Shown: positions 32,392 to 41,823 of the stretch, in pieces | How positions within the stretch are numbered: the first letter of the stretch is position 1 | Layout: every line of letters begins with the position of its first letter | Assembly: GCF_025140835.1 (NCBI RefSeq) | Contig: NZ_CP081153.1 | Span: 3,146,814-3,210,813 of the forward strand | Direction: 5' to 3' | DNA from: Aliiroseovarius sp. M344 | GTDB lineage: Bacteria; Pseudomonadota; Alphaproteobacteria; Rhodobacterales; Rhodobacteraceae | Length of the DNA: 64,000 nucleotides | The notes under the pieces: model-generated | What the model saw: only the letters and a program-made list of their open reading frames with translations | What the model was told of the DNA's origin: nothing | The model's database searches: none | Made by a program: the position numbers and the translations under genes

Positions 32392-35046
32392 ATGGAGCTT
32401 TTCTTTCTTTTCCTGCTCATTGTCATCATGGCAGGCGCTTTGGGGTCTGGCTATCCGGTGGCCTTCGCCCTACCCGGTGCCGCGATCATAACAATTGGTC
32501 TTGCTGCCGGTGCCGGGTATCTGATGGTCGGGTCGACCGATGCCTATTTTCATAGCGGCGGTCCAAACCAATGGCTATCGGCCGGGGTAACAAACCTCAG
32601 AGGTGTCTATTGGGAGGTTGAGCGAGATACGCTGATCGCCATCCCACTGTTCATCTTCATGGGCATCATGTTGCAACGGTCCAAGATTGCCGAGGACCTG
32701 TTGGTCACCATGGCCCGCCTGTTCGGCCCAGTGCCCGGCGGACTTGGTATCTCGGTTGTATTTGTGGGCGCATTGCTGGCCGCAACCACCGGTATCGTTG
32801 GCGCAACCGTCGTCGCGATGGGCCTGATTTCACTGCCCGCCATGCTGCGCAACAACTACTCGCAATCGCTGGCTACTGGCACGATCGCCGCTTCAGGCAC
32901 ACTGGGGCAGATCATTCCGCCTTCTATCGTGCTGATCATTCTGGCGGACCAGCTAGCATCAGCCACGGATCAGGCCGGGACTGCACGGAAAATCCTGCAC
33001 AAGGAAGCCACCGGTGAACTGTCCATGCCGTCCATGTTTGATGTCGTGTCAACCTCGGCAGGTGAAATGTTCTTGGGCGCGTTCATCCCCGGCATGGTGC
33101 TTGTCGGGCTTTACATGCTCTATATCCTTTTCTACGCGATCCTGCGCCCTCACAAGGCACCTGCTGTTCCTTATGACGGGGCCTATGACGTCGCTTTCCT
33201 GAAAAACGTGCTGATCACTCTGGTCCCGCCTCTTGCCCTGATTTTCTTGGTTCTTGGGTCGATCATCGCTGGTATCGCAACGGTGAACCAAGCGGGCGCG
33301 ATTGGTGCCGCGGGCGCTATGATCATGGCCGGTTACCGTTTGCCAACGCCGAGCAAGAGTCTGTATTACCCTGCCCTTTTAGCCATTGCCGCACTATTCC
33401 TAGCAGGCTTTGCCATCTCAAATTACGAGATGAACATCAAAGGCGTAAGCGATAGCACCGACCAGTTTGGTATCACGCTGGGTATTATTTCCACGATCAT
33501 GCTGTTGACCGCACTTGGCTGGTCCTGCTGGCGCATTTTTAAGATCGAAGACACCTTGGCAGGCGTCATGCTTGAGACGGCGAAAACGACGTCACTTGTC
33601 TTCATCATCCTTTTGGGTGCCGCCATGCTGACCGCCGCATTCCGCGCCTTTGGCGGGGAAGAGCTTGTGCGCGAGTTCCTTCTGGGCCTGCCCGGCGGGT
33701 TCTGGACTCAGTTCCTGATCGTGATGCTGGTGATCTTTGTCCTTGGCTTCTTCCTTGATTTTATCGAGATCGCGGTGGTTGTGGTGCCGATCGTAGCCCC
33801 TATCCTGCTGGCCGATCCAGAAGCCAACATCACCGCCGTTTGGCTGGGTGTGATGATTGGTCTGAACATTCAGACCAGCTTCCTGACGCCACCCTTTGGC
33901 TTCGCGCTGTTCTATCTGCGTGGAGTGGCACCTGCGATCGTTAAGACCGTGCAAATGTATAAGGGCGTGATCGCCTTTATCCTGCTGCAACTGACGGCAC
34001 TGGCGATTGTGGGACTGTATCCTCCGCTGGTGAACTATCTGCCCAACCGGGTGAGCTTCCTGTCGGAAACCAGCCCGCCACCACGCAACCCGAGACTACA
34101 ACTGTGTCTTGAGGAATATGTGGGTCAGCGTTTGTTCGAAAGCTCTGAGACGCAGGATGCGATCGCGACCGTGCGTGCATTGGATCTGTCGATCCTGCCT
34201 AAAGACTTAGCAGGTGACCTAACCGACAGCCTCGAGTCCGCTGACAATGCTATCGCAGAGCTTGGCGCGGCGTTCGAGGCCGTCAAACAGGTAGAAGCAG
34301 CGGCCGACGACTACCGTCCACAATTACGGCTGGTGCGTGGGTTGGAGAAACAAATCCGAAGCGCCAAGGAAGAAGCCGATAAGCTGAATGTCAGGATTGG
34401 CCGGATGCGTGAGGAAAGTCAGGCAGCAGCACGTGCTGCGCTTGAGGCGGATGTTGCCCTGCTTGATGCTGAAGTTGAGCACCTGCGTTCGCAGATCCCG
34501 GAAAGCTGGAAAGGCGTGCACGATTCTTTCCAAGCCCTGACCACCGCCGAGGATTCGGCCCGTAACAAATATCGCCGGGCAGCAGATTCTGCGTATGAAG
34601 ACGCGCTTGATGTATCGGCCGTTCTGGTTGCCAATGCTGACTTTGCAGCGATGGAGCCACAACTGCGCGACATTCGGGCTGCGATCCAAACTATGCCAGA
34701 AGCCGAAGCTGAAGATCTGGTCGACGAGCTGTCAAAAGCCTTTGGAAAGATCGATGGCGCGGGCGACGTGAAAAGCGCTCTGAGCAAGGCTGCAAAGGCC
34801 TTGAAGGATAAAGAGCCAGATCGCGAAAAAGCTATGGAGGCCTATGAGAAGGCCGTTGTGGAATTTGATTCTCAATTGGGCTGGCGGGCTGAAGCGGCTG
34901 AAAAGCTGCAGCCAACTCTTGTCTCGTATCTGGATACAATTCGTGGCTCGTTGGGTATTCGGGTCCAAGACCGCTTTACTCGCGAACAGGCGCTGGCAAT
35001 GGCATCCTGTTCTGCGCGCCATCGTGATATCTCGTTGAATTTCTAG
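32392..35046 (+). CDS. TRAP transporter large permease (DctM) with C-terminal coiled-coil extension
   Basis: The protein is 884 aa. Residues 1 to about 550 form the DctM membrane domain (IPLFIFMGIMLQRS, GTLGQIIPPSIVLIILADQL, GFFLDFIEIAVVVVPI, TSFLTPPFGFALFYLRG), itself on the large side. From about 555 to 884 follows a hydrophilic, Ala/Glu/Lys-rich region with heptad-like stretches (QIRSAKEEADKLNVRIGRM, ALEADVALLDAEVEHLRSQI, EKAMEAYEKAVVEFDSQL). Ordinary DctM stops near the end of the last helix. The frame is continuous and a terminator follows the stop, so the tail looks genuine. It may aid oligomerisation or bind a partner. Confidence 0.88.
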   Translation: MELFFLFLLIVIMAGALGSGYPVAFALPGAAIITIGLAAGAGYLMVGSTDAYFHSGGPNQWLSAGVTNLRGVYWEVERDTLIAIPLFIFMGIMLQRSKIAEDLLVTMARLFGPVPGGLGISVVFVGALLAATTGIVGATVVAMGLISLPAMLRNNYSQSLATGTIAASGTLGQIIPPSIVLIILADQLASATDQAGTARKILHKEATGELSMPSMFDVVSTSAGEMFLGAFIPGMVLVGLYMLYILFYAILRPHKAPAVPYDGAYDVAFLKNVLITLVPPLALIFLVLGSIIAGIATVNQAGAIGAAGAMIMAGYRLPTPSKSLYYPALLAIAALFLAGFAISNYEMNIKGVSDSTDQFGITLGIISTIMLLTALGWSCWRIFKIEDTLAGVMLETAKTTSLVFIILLGAAMLTAAFRAFGGEELVREFLLGLPGGFWTQFLIVMLVIFVLGFFLDFIEIAVVVVPIVAPILLADPEANITAVWLGVMIGLNIQTSFLTPPFGFALFYLRGVAPAIVKTVQMYKGVIAFILLQLTALAIVGLYPPLVNYLPNRVSFLSETSPPPRNPRLQLCLEEYVGQRLFESSETQDAIATVRALDLSILPKDLAGDLTDSLESADNAIAELGAAFEAVKQVEAAADDYRPQLRLVRGLEKQIRSAKEEADKLNVRIGRMREESQAAARAALEADVALLDAEVEHLRSQIPESWKGVHDSFQALTTAEDSARNKYRRAADSAYEDALDVSAVLVANADFAAMEPQLRDIRAAIQTMPEAEAEDLVDELSKAFGKIDGAGDVKSALSKAAKALKDKEPDREKAMEAYEKAVVEFDSQLGWRAEAAEKLQPTLVSYLDTIRGSLGIRVQDRFTREQALAMASCSARHRDISLNF

Positions 35047-35064
35047 AGGATTTTCAATCGCGCG

Positions 35065-35098
35065 AAAAAAGGGCCGGGGCAACCTCGGCCCTTTTTGT
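35065..35098 (+). terminator. Rho-independent terminator of the TRAP operon
   Basis: An A-run (35065-35070) leads into GGGCCGGGG, a CAA loop and CCTCGGCCC (9 bp with one G-T), then CTTTTTGTTT. It starts 19 bp after the dctM stop and clearly ends the TRAP operon. With the A-run it could also work on the other strand. Confidence 0.88.
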
Positions 35099-35264
35099 TT
35101 GCCGCGAAGGGTAGCTTTCTGCCGCGTGACGTAACATAGTGTCGGAAATCGATGATACTCGGTCGGTATCAAACCTTGCGAAACCCGGCCATCTGGTCAA
35201 CTCTGTCAGTCGATCCAGAAAAAAGCGGCCAAAAGGCCCACATTTCTCACTCAGGGAGCTCTCT

Positions 35265-36854
35265 ATGTCCAACGAACTCGAATATCTTTCCAAGCAGGTC
35301 GCCTCACGCAAGCTGTCGCGCCGCGACTTCATGGGCCGCGCCAGTGCACTTGGCGTTTCTGCCGCTGCTGCTGGCACGATGCTGACCACTGCCGCGCACG
35401 CGGCTGGCCCGGTCAAAGGCGGCACGATGAAACTGGGTATGATGGGCGGCGAAAGCACCAATACCATGGACCCCGCCGCCGCAGCCACGCAGGTGCCAGG
35501 CATGAACCTGCGCCTTTTCGGCGACCAGATCGTCGATGTATCAGACACCGGTGAAGTCGAATTTCGCCTGGCCGAAAGCGTTGAAAGCACGCCCGATGCC
35601 AAGACTTGGCACTTCAAAGTGCGTCAGGGCGTAGAATTCCACAACGGCAAGACCGTCACCGCCGAAGATTTCCTGAAAACCATTGAACGCCACGCCAATG
35701 AAGAGTCGAAATCAGGTGCTCTGGGCGTTCTGCAAGGCATCGAAAGCATGTCAGCGGATGGCGACACCTTCACCGTCAACATGGAAACCGCCTCTGCTGA
35801 CCTGCCCTATCTGTTGGCGGATTGGCACCTTGCCGTTCAGCCCGATGGCGGCTTTGACGCCCCGACTGCTGGCGTTGGGACGGGTGCCTATATTCTGGAA
35901 ACAGATGAACCAGGCGTGCGTCACACGTTCAAGAAGAACCCGAACTATTGGGATGACACACGCGGTCATGTCGACGAGGTTGAGTTGCTGGTTATCAACG
36001 ACAACACCGCCCGTATGTCGGCGCTACAGTCGGGTCAGGTTCACATGGTCAACGGGGTCGATCCGAAAGTGGCCGACCTTCTGGGCCGCGCGCCGAACCT
36101 TGAAATCAAAAACGTCGCGGGACGTGCGCATTATGTCTTCATCATGCACTCAAACACCGCGCCGTTCGACAATCGCGACCTGCGTCTTGCGCTTAAATAC
36201 GCGATGAACCGCGAAGAAATGGTCGAAAAGATTCTGCGCGGCTTCGGCACGGTCGGCAACGATATGCCGGTGAATGCGGCTTATCCCCTGTTCGACGACA
36301 CGATCGAACAGCGCACCTATGACCCCGAAAAGGCGGCCGAGCATTACAAGGCGTCAGGCCATGATGGATCACCGATCATCCTGCGCACATCCGATGCAGC
36401 CTTCGCTGGTGCCGTTGACGCAGCCCAGCTGTTCCAACAAAGCGCCAAGGCCGCAGGCATCAACATTGAGATCAAGCGCGAGCCGTCAGATGGTTACTGG
36501 TCCGAAGTCTGGAACAAGCAGCCCTTCTGTACGTCATACTGGTCGGGTCGCCCGGTACAGGATCAGATGTATACCACCGCCTATGTCTCGACCGCGGACT
36601 GGAACGACACCCGGTTTAACAACAAAGAGTTTGACGAGCTTCTGGTCCAAGCGCGTGGCGAACTGGACCCGGCCAAACGCAAAGAGATGTATTCAAGAAT
36701 GGGTCATCTTGTGCGTGACGAAAGCGGCTTGATCTGCCCGATGTTTAATGACTTCGTGGACGGTGTGTCGACGCAGGTTCAGGGCTACAAGGATGATCCG
36801 AACGGTCTGCTAATGTATAACTGGGCGCCGATCAAATGTTGGCTGGACGCGTAA
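35265..36854 (+). CDS. ABC transporter substrate-binding protein, family 5 (peptide type), Tat-exported
   Basis: A 529-residue family 5 (DppA/OppA-like) receptor. It starts at the ATG at 35265 (GGGAG upstream) and carries a Tat signal (SRRDFMGRASALG, about 19-31) with cleavage near AAHA. Domain features are FRLAESVEST...TWHFKVRQGVEFHNGKTVTAEDF (split over about 80-130) and a C-terminal YSRMGHLVRDESG. It should capture a peptide or other amphoteric nutrient for the two permeases and the fused ATPase that follow. Family 5 receptors also bind nickel, opines and sugars, so substrate cannot be read directly. Confidence 0.9.
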   Translation: MSNELEYLSKQVASRKLSRRDFMGRASALGVSAAAAGTMLTTAAHAAGPVKGGTMKLGMMGGESTNTMDPAAAATQVPGMNLRLFGDQIVDVSDTGEVEFRLAESVESTPDAKTWHFKVRQGVEFHNGKTVTAEDFLKTIERHANEESKSGALGVLQGIESMSADGDTFTVNMETASADLPYLLADWHLAVQPDGGFDAPTAGVGTGAYILETDEPGVRHTFKKNPNYWDDTRGHVDEVELLVINDNTARMSALQSGQVHMVNGVDPKVADLLGRAPNLEIKNVAGRAHYVFIMHSNTAPFDNRDLRLALKYAMNREEMVEKILRGFGTVGNDMPVNAAYPLFDDTIEQRTYDPEKAAEHYKASGHDGSPIILRTSDAAFAGAVDAAQLFQQSAKAAGINIEIKREPSDGYWSEVWNKQPFCTSYWSGRPVQDQMYTTAYVSTADWNDTRFNNKEFDELLVQARGELDPAKRKEMYSRMGHLVRDESGLICPMFNDFVDGVSTQVQGYKDDPNGLLMYNWAPIKCWLDA

Positions 36855-36863
36855 GGTCAGCTG

Positions 36864-37820
36864 ATGCACCCCATCCTAAAACTGGTTGCTCAGCGCCTTG
36901 CGCTGAGCGTCCTTCTTCTTCTCGCAGCTTCGGTGCTGATCTTTGTCGGGACAACGATCCTTCCGGGTGATGTTGCCCAAAGCATTCTGGGTCAGGCCGC
37001 GACTCCGCAATCGCTGGCCAATCTGCGTGAAGAATTGGGCATGAATGACCCAGCGACCACGCGTTACTTCAATTGGCTGTTTGGCGCGCTTCAGGGTGAT
37101 CTGGGCACGGCGCTGACCAACGGGCGTGACATCGCCGACAGCCTGGCCGGCCGCTTGAAGAACACGATGTTCCTTGCTTTCTGGGCCGCAATTGTGGCCG
37201 TGCCGCTTGCGATCTTCCTTGGCCTTCTTGCCGTGCGCTATCGCGAACGCTGGCCGGACAAGTTGATTTCGGCAGTGACGTTGGCCTCGATTTCCGTACC
37301 AGAATTCCTGATCGGCTATATTCTGATGTATTTCGTCGCCGTGAAGCTGCAATGGGCACCTTCGGTCGCCACGATCTATGATTCTATGTCACTGTGGGAA
37401 AAGCTGAATGCAATCGCGTTGCCGGTTGCGGTGCTGACCATGGTTGTGCTGGCCCACATGATGCGCATGACACGCGCCGCCATCCTAAACGTGATGCAAT
37501 CGGCTTACATTGAAACGGCTGAACTGAAGGGTCTGACAAGCTTTCAAGTGATCGCCCGTCATGCCTTTCCGAACGCCATCGCCCCCATCGTCAACGTCGT
37601 GATGCTGAACCTTGCCTATCTGGTGGTCGGCGTCGTCGTGGTCGAAGTCGTCTTTGTCTATCCCGGCATGGGGCAGTATCTGGTGGACCACGTGGCCAAG
37701 CGCGACGTGCCGGTTGTGCAGGCCTGCGGACTGATTTTCGCGGCAGTCTATATTGGGTTGAACATGATTGCTGACATCGTGTCGATCCTGGCGAACCCAA
37801 GGCTGAGGCATCCGAAATGA
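36864..37820 (+). CDS. Peptide-type ABC transporter permease (DppB family)
   Basis: A permease (318 aa) with about six helices, the DppB N-terminal helix (LAASVLIFVGTTILPGD) and the loop ETAELKGLTSFQVIARHAFPNA (split at about 215-236) that contacts the ATPase. It is the first of two membrane subunits. Its end overlaps the next gene by 4 bp. Confidence 0.9.
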   Translation: MHPILKLVAQRLALSVLLLLAASVLIFVGTTILPGDVAQSILGQAATPQSLANLREELGMNDPATTRYFNWLFGALQGDLGTALTNGRDIADSLAGRLKNTMFLAFWAAIVAVPLAIFLGLLAVRYRERWPDKLISAVTLASISVPEFLIGYILMYFVAVKLQWAPSVATIYDSMSLWEKLNAIALPVAVLTMVVLAHMMRMTRAAILNVMQSAYIETAELKGLTSFQVIARHAFPNAIAPIVNVVMLNLAYLVVGVVVVEVVFVYPGMGQYLVDHVAKRDVPVVQACGLIFAAVYIGLNMIADIVSILANPRLRHPK

Positions 37821-38632
37821 TAAGAATACCTCCTGCGGCTTTGATCGGCCTGTTTTTCACTGGGCTTTACTTCTTCATGGCAATCTTTGCCCCATTGATT
37901 GCGCCCTATTCGATGACCGAGATCGTCGGTGACGTTTGGGAGCCGTCCTCGTCCGAGCACTGGCTGGGCACCGACAACATTGGACGTGATCTACTGACTC
38001 GCATGATCTATGGCGGACGCACGACAATCTTTATCGCCACAGCTGCCACGATCCTCAGCTTCACGCTGGGTTCGATCCTTGGCTTCACGGCTGCCGTGGT
38101 TGGCGGTTGGGTCGATCAGCTGATGAGCCGCTTTGTAGACCTGATCATGTCGATCCCGACGCTGATCTTTGCTCTCGTCGTTCTGTCGGTTATGCCGGTT
38201 ACGCTGTTAATATTGATCATGGTGATGGGTCTGCTCGATTCCACCCGCGTTTACCGTCTCGCACGCGCCGTTGCTGTCGACATCAACGTCATGGACTTCG
38301 TTGAAGCCGCAAAACTTCGCGGCGAAGGCCGGGGCTGGATCATCTTCCGTGAGATATTGCCAAACGCCCTGTCACCGCTAGTGGCCGAGATGGGCCTTCG
38401 CTTTATTTTTGCGGTGCTGTTTGTCTCGACGCTCTCGTTCCTTGGCCTGGGCGTACAACCGCCAAACGCAGATTGGGGCGGCATCGTGAAAGAGAATAAA
38501 GACGGCATTGTCTACGGGATCACCGCAGCTTTGGTACCTGCCTTTGCAATCGCAACGCTCGCCATCTCGGTGAACCTCGTGGCCGATTGGGTCCTCAATC
38601 GCACAACCAGCCTGAAAGGGGGCCGCGGATGA
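37817..38632 (+). CDS. Peptide-type ABC transporter permease (DppC family)
   Basis: A DppC-type permease of 271 aa. Family features are EHWLGTDNIGRDLLTRMIYGGR (split at about 48-70), the coupling motif DFVEAAKLRGEGRGWIIFRE (about 159-178) and the C-terminal PPNADWGGIV segment. It partners the DppB-like subunit. The next gene starts within its last codons (ATGA overlap). Confidence 0.9.
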   Translation: MIRIPPAALIGLFFTGLYFFMAIFAPLIAPYSMTEIVGDVWEPSSSEHWLGTDNIGRDLLTRMIYGGRTTIFIATAATILSFTLGSILGFTAAVVGGWVDQLMSRFVDLIMSIPTLIFALVVLSVMPVTLLILIMVMGLLDSTRVYRLARAVAVDINVMDFVEAAKLRGEGRGWIIFREILPNALSPLVAEMGLRFIFAVLFVSTLSFLGLGVQPPNADWGGIVKENKDGIVYGITAALVPAFAIATLAISVNLVADWVLNRTTSLKGGRG

Positions 38633-40266
38633 GCGACAAGCTTCTCAAAGTCCAAGACCTCAAGATCGGCGCACGCATTTATCCACCGGGCGAAAAGCCG
38701 CGCGACATCGAAATTGTTCATGGCGTTTCTTTCGAGTTAGAAAAGGGTAAGGTTCTTGGCCTGATCGGTGAAAGCGGGGCTGGCAAATCAACCATCGGCC
38801 TCGCTTCCATGGCGTATGGCCGCGGTGGCGTAGAGATCACCGGCGGTCAGGTCTGGGTCAATGGCCGCGAGATTCTGAACACCAGCGTTAAAGATCTTCG
38901 CAAACTGCGTGGCACTGAAGTGACCTATGTCTCTCAGTCGGCAGCCGCCAGTTTCAACCCCGCCAAGAAAATCATGGAACAGGTGATCGAGGCCGCTCTA
39001 ATTGCTGGCAAGTTCTCCAAATCGGACGCAGAGGCCCGGGCAATTGAGCTGTTCACCAAACTTGGATTGCCAGACCCTGAGAAAATTGGTGATCGGTATC
39101 CGCACCAAGTGTCGGGTGGGCAGCTTCAGCGCTGTATGACGGCCTTGGCTTTGTGCCCAGAACCCGATTTGGTCGTCTTTGACGAACCCACCACAGCACT
39201 GGATGTAACCACTCAGATCGATGTGTTGATGGCGATCAAGGAGGCCATTCGGGACACCGGCGTGGCGGCGCTCTATATCACGCATGACCTCGCGGTCGTG
39301 GCACAGGTTTCAGATGAGATCATGGTGCTGCGAATGGGCGATATGGTCGAGCACGGAACGACCGACCAGATCATCAACGCGCCGAAAGAAGATTACACAC
39401 GTGATCTTGTCTCTGTGCGGTCAAAAAAGTTTGAGGGCAAGCCGCCCAGCGATAATCCGGTGTTGACGGCACAGAATATAACCGCGCGCTATAAAGGCAC
39501 AAATTTCGACGTTTTGCATGACGTGTCGATGGAGCTTCACCCCGGCCAGACCCTTGCGGTCGTCGGGGAAAGCGGGTCTGGAAAATCGACCACGGCCCGG
39601 GTCATCACGGGATTGCTGCCGCCCAGAGAAGGCAAAATCTTTTTTGATGGCCGCGAACTTTCGGCTGATCTGGCTGGGCGAAGCCGGGACGACCTGCGCG
39701 AGCTTCAGATGATCTATCAGATGGCAGACGTGGCAATGAACCCGCGCCAGACCGTGGGCACGATCATCGCCCGCCCGCTGGAGTTTTACTTTGGCATGAA
39801 GGGTGCCGAAAAGCGCAAGCGGTTGATCGAATTGCTCGATGAGATCGAACTTGGCGAAGAGTTCATGGATCGTTATCCCGCCGAGCTTTCTGGTGGTCAA
39901 AAGCAGCGCGTCTGCATCGCGCGTGCGCTGGCCGCAAAACCCAAGATCATCATCTGCGACGAGGTAACATCGGCGCTGGATCCGCTGGTTGCCGAAGATA
40001 TCCTGAAGCTGCTTCGCAACCTTCAGAAACGGGAGCAAGTCGCCTATCTGTTTATCACCCATGACCTAGCCACGGTGCGCGCCATCGCGGACAGCATTGC
40101 GGTGATGTATCAGGGGCGCGTCGTTCGCTATGGTCCGAAAGCAGATGTGCTGTCGCCGCCATTTGACGACTATACCGATCTTCTTCTCAGCTCAGTGCCG
40201 GAAATGCAGCTTGGCTGGCTTGAAGAGGTCGTCAAACACCGCAAGATGGAAAGCGCCGGAAACTGA
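38629..40266 (+). CDS. Peptide-type ABC transporter ATPase, fused DppD-DppF
   Basis: A single 545-residue protein with two ATPase halves. The first has Walker A GESGAGKST (about 47-55) and signature VSGGQLQRC; the second has Walker A GESGSGKST (about 314-322) and signature LSGGQKQRV. Each half has a Walker B DE. Such fusions are common for family 5 importers in alphaproteobacteria. The ATG at 38629 overlaps dppC by 4 bp. Confidence 0.92.
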   Translation: MSDKLLKVQDLKIGARIYPPGEKPRDIEIVHGVSFELEKGKVLGLIGESGAGKSTIGLASMAYGRGGVEITGGQVWVNGREILNTSVKDLRKLRGTEVTYVSQSAAASFNPAKKIMEQVIEAALIAGKFSKSDAEARAIELFTKLGLPDPEKIGDRYPHQVSGGQLQRCMTALALCPEPDLVVFDEPTTALDVTTQIDVLMAIKEAIRDTGVAALYITHDLAVVAQVSDEIMVLRMGDMVEHGTTDQIINAPKEDYTRDLVSVRSKKFEGKPPSDNPVLTAQNITARYKGTNFDVLHDVSMELHPGQTLAVVGESGSGKSTTARVITGLLPPREGKIFFDGRELSADLAGRSRDDLRELQMIYQMADVAMNPRQTVGTIIARPLEFYFGMKGAEKRKRLIELLDEIELGEEFMDRYPAELSGGQKQRVCIARALAAKPKIIICDEVTSALDPLVAEDILKLLRNLQKREQVAYLFITHDLATVRAIADSIAVMYQGRVVRYGPKADVLSPPFDDYTDLLLSSVPEMQLGWLEEVVKHRKMESAGN

Positions 40267-40295
40267 CGGCGGGCTATTTTTCAGGTCAAAGCATC

Positions 40296-41132
40296 ATGGA
40301 ACGAAAGCTACTTCTGATCATTCTGGACGGGGTGCCCTGGCGCAATTGGCGAAGACTGTTTGGCAATCTCGAAGGGTGGGTGGACAGCGGTGATGCTCAA
40401 CGCTGGAAAATTCGCGCGGTTCTGCCGTCAACATCTGCCAGTTGCTACGCGTCGATCCATACCGGCGTCACCCCACAAGATCACGGCTGCACAGGCAACA
40501 ACAACGTGTTCAGGCTCGCCCACCCCGACATCTTTAGCCAAGTGCGCAAAGCAGGTGGTATCACCGGTGCAGTGACCCACAGTTTTTGGTCCGAGTTATT
40601 CAACCGTGCCCCTTTCGATCTGGTGCGCGACATCGAATATGATGAACCCGAAAGCACCTCGATCAATCACGGCCGGTTTCACACCATGACGGGATATGGT
40701 TTGATCAATCAAACCACGCCATCCGATGTCGACCTGTTCGCGACGCTCACAATGCTTTGCGAACGGTTCGGACTGAATTATGGCATCTTGCACACCTGCA
40801 CGCTGGACAGCATGGGGCATCGCTTCGGACATGAATGCCAAGAGATGGACCATGCTTGTTTTCAGGCGGACGAGCAGTTGGCCCTGTTCATCAATCGTTG
40901 GCGTGCAGACGGTTATGAAATCATTGTGACAGCTGACCACGGCCAGACCGATCGCGGCCATCACGGCGGGCGCGAAGATTTGCAACAAGATGCGGCGCTT
41001 TACTATTTCGGACCGGCCAGCGGCCCCGATTTCGACGACCGCCTATGCCAGTTGCAGCTTGCCCCAACGATCCTGTCACGGCTGGGGGCGCCGATCCCCG
41101 ACAGCATGAAAGGCGAGGTATTTTTGACATGA
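40296..41132 (+). CDS. Alkaline phosphatase superfamily hydrolase (nucleotide pyrophosphatase/phosphodiesterase-like)
   Basis: The product (278 aa) has no signal peptide. Metal-site motifs of the superfamily are in order: Asp11 (IILDG), a nucleophile Ser/Thr near 46-47 (LPSTSASCYASIHTG), DSMGHRFGHE, then TADHGQTDRGHHGG. It should cleave a phospho- or phosphono-ester, or another ester of that type, in the cytoplasm. It is embedded in the importer operon and overlaps the following FAH-family gene by 4 bp, which suggests that both act on the imported compound. The substrate is unknown. Confidence 0.82.
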   Translation: MERKLLLIILDGVPWRNWRRLFGNLEGWVDSGDAQRWKIRAVLPSTSASCYASIHTGVTPQDHGCTGNNNVFRLAHPDIFSQVRKAGGITGAVTHSFWSELFNRAPFDLVRDIEYDEPESTSINHGRFHTMTGYGLINQTTPSDVDLFATLTMLCERFGLNYGILHTCTLDSMGHRFGHECQEMDHACFQADEQLALFINRWRADGYEIIVTADHGQTDRGHHGGREDLQQDAALYYFGPASGPDFDDRLCQLQLAPTILSRLGAPIPDSMKGEVFLT

Positions 41133-41818
41133 CATGGGCCATCCCCTGCCCGCAGCAACCATCGCTGCCGATCGTTGGATCGAAGGACCGATTTCCCGTT
41201 CGCCGCATCTATTGCGTCGGCCAGAACTATGCCGCTCATGCCCGCGAAATGGGATCAAACCCGGATCAGGAACCGCCTTTCTTCTTCTCCAAGCCCGCAG
41301 ATGCGCTGGTGGCGGATGGAGCAACCATTCCCTATCCACCCGGCACCGAGAACCTGCACCACGAAGCTGAACTCGTGGTGGCCATCGGCAACGGTGGGGC
41401 GAGTATTCCGCGCGAGACAGCCTTGGATCATGTTTGGGGATATGCCGTCGGCAATGATCTGACCCGCCGCGACCTTCAGGCCGCCGCAAAAAAGATCGGA
41501 CGGCCATGGGACATGTCGAAAGGTTTTGACAACTCAGCCCCCTGTGCCCCGTTGCACCCGGCGTCGAGCACGGGCCATTTGACCAGCGGCGCCATCAATT
41601 TGACCGTGAATGGCGAAACCCGCCAATCTTCGAACCTGTCGGACCTGATTTGGTCGGTTGCGGACGTGATTGCGTATCTTTCAACACTGGTTGAGCTGAT
41701 GCCCGGTGACCTGATTTTCACCGGAACACCGGAAGGAGTTGGCCCCCTTGTGCCGGGCGATGTCTGCGTGGTCGAAATCGAAGGGTTGGGCAAATTGACC
41801 ACCCGGATCGGGAAATAA
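41129..41818 (+). CDS. Fumarylacetoacetate hydrolase family protein (fumarylpyruvate hydrolase-like)
   Basis: A 229-residue FAH-family enzyme. Metal-site motifs are visible as NLHHEAELVVAIG and GYAVGNDLTRRDLQ, with C-terminal GDLIFTGTPEGVG. Short family members of this size cleave acylpyruvates such as fumarylpyruvate or act as oxaloacetate decarboxylases. It shares a 4-bp ATGA overlap with the phosphatase-like gene, so the two are probably translationally coupled. It is convergent with the GntR gene, with only 5 bp between. Confidence 0.88.
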   Translation: MTWAIPCPQQPSLPIVGSKDRFPVRRIYCVGQNYAAHAREMGSNPDQEPPFFFSKPADALVADGATIPYPPGTENLHHEAELVVAIGNGGASIPRETALDHVWGYAVGNDLTRRDLQAAAKKIGRPWDMSKGFDNSAPCAPLHPASSTGHLTSGAINLTVNGETRQSSNLSDLIWSVADVIAYLSTLVELMPGDLIFTGTPEGVGPLVPGDVCVVEIEGLGKLTTRIGK

Positions 41819-41823
41819 GCAGC

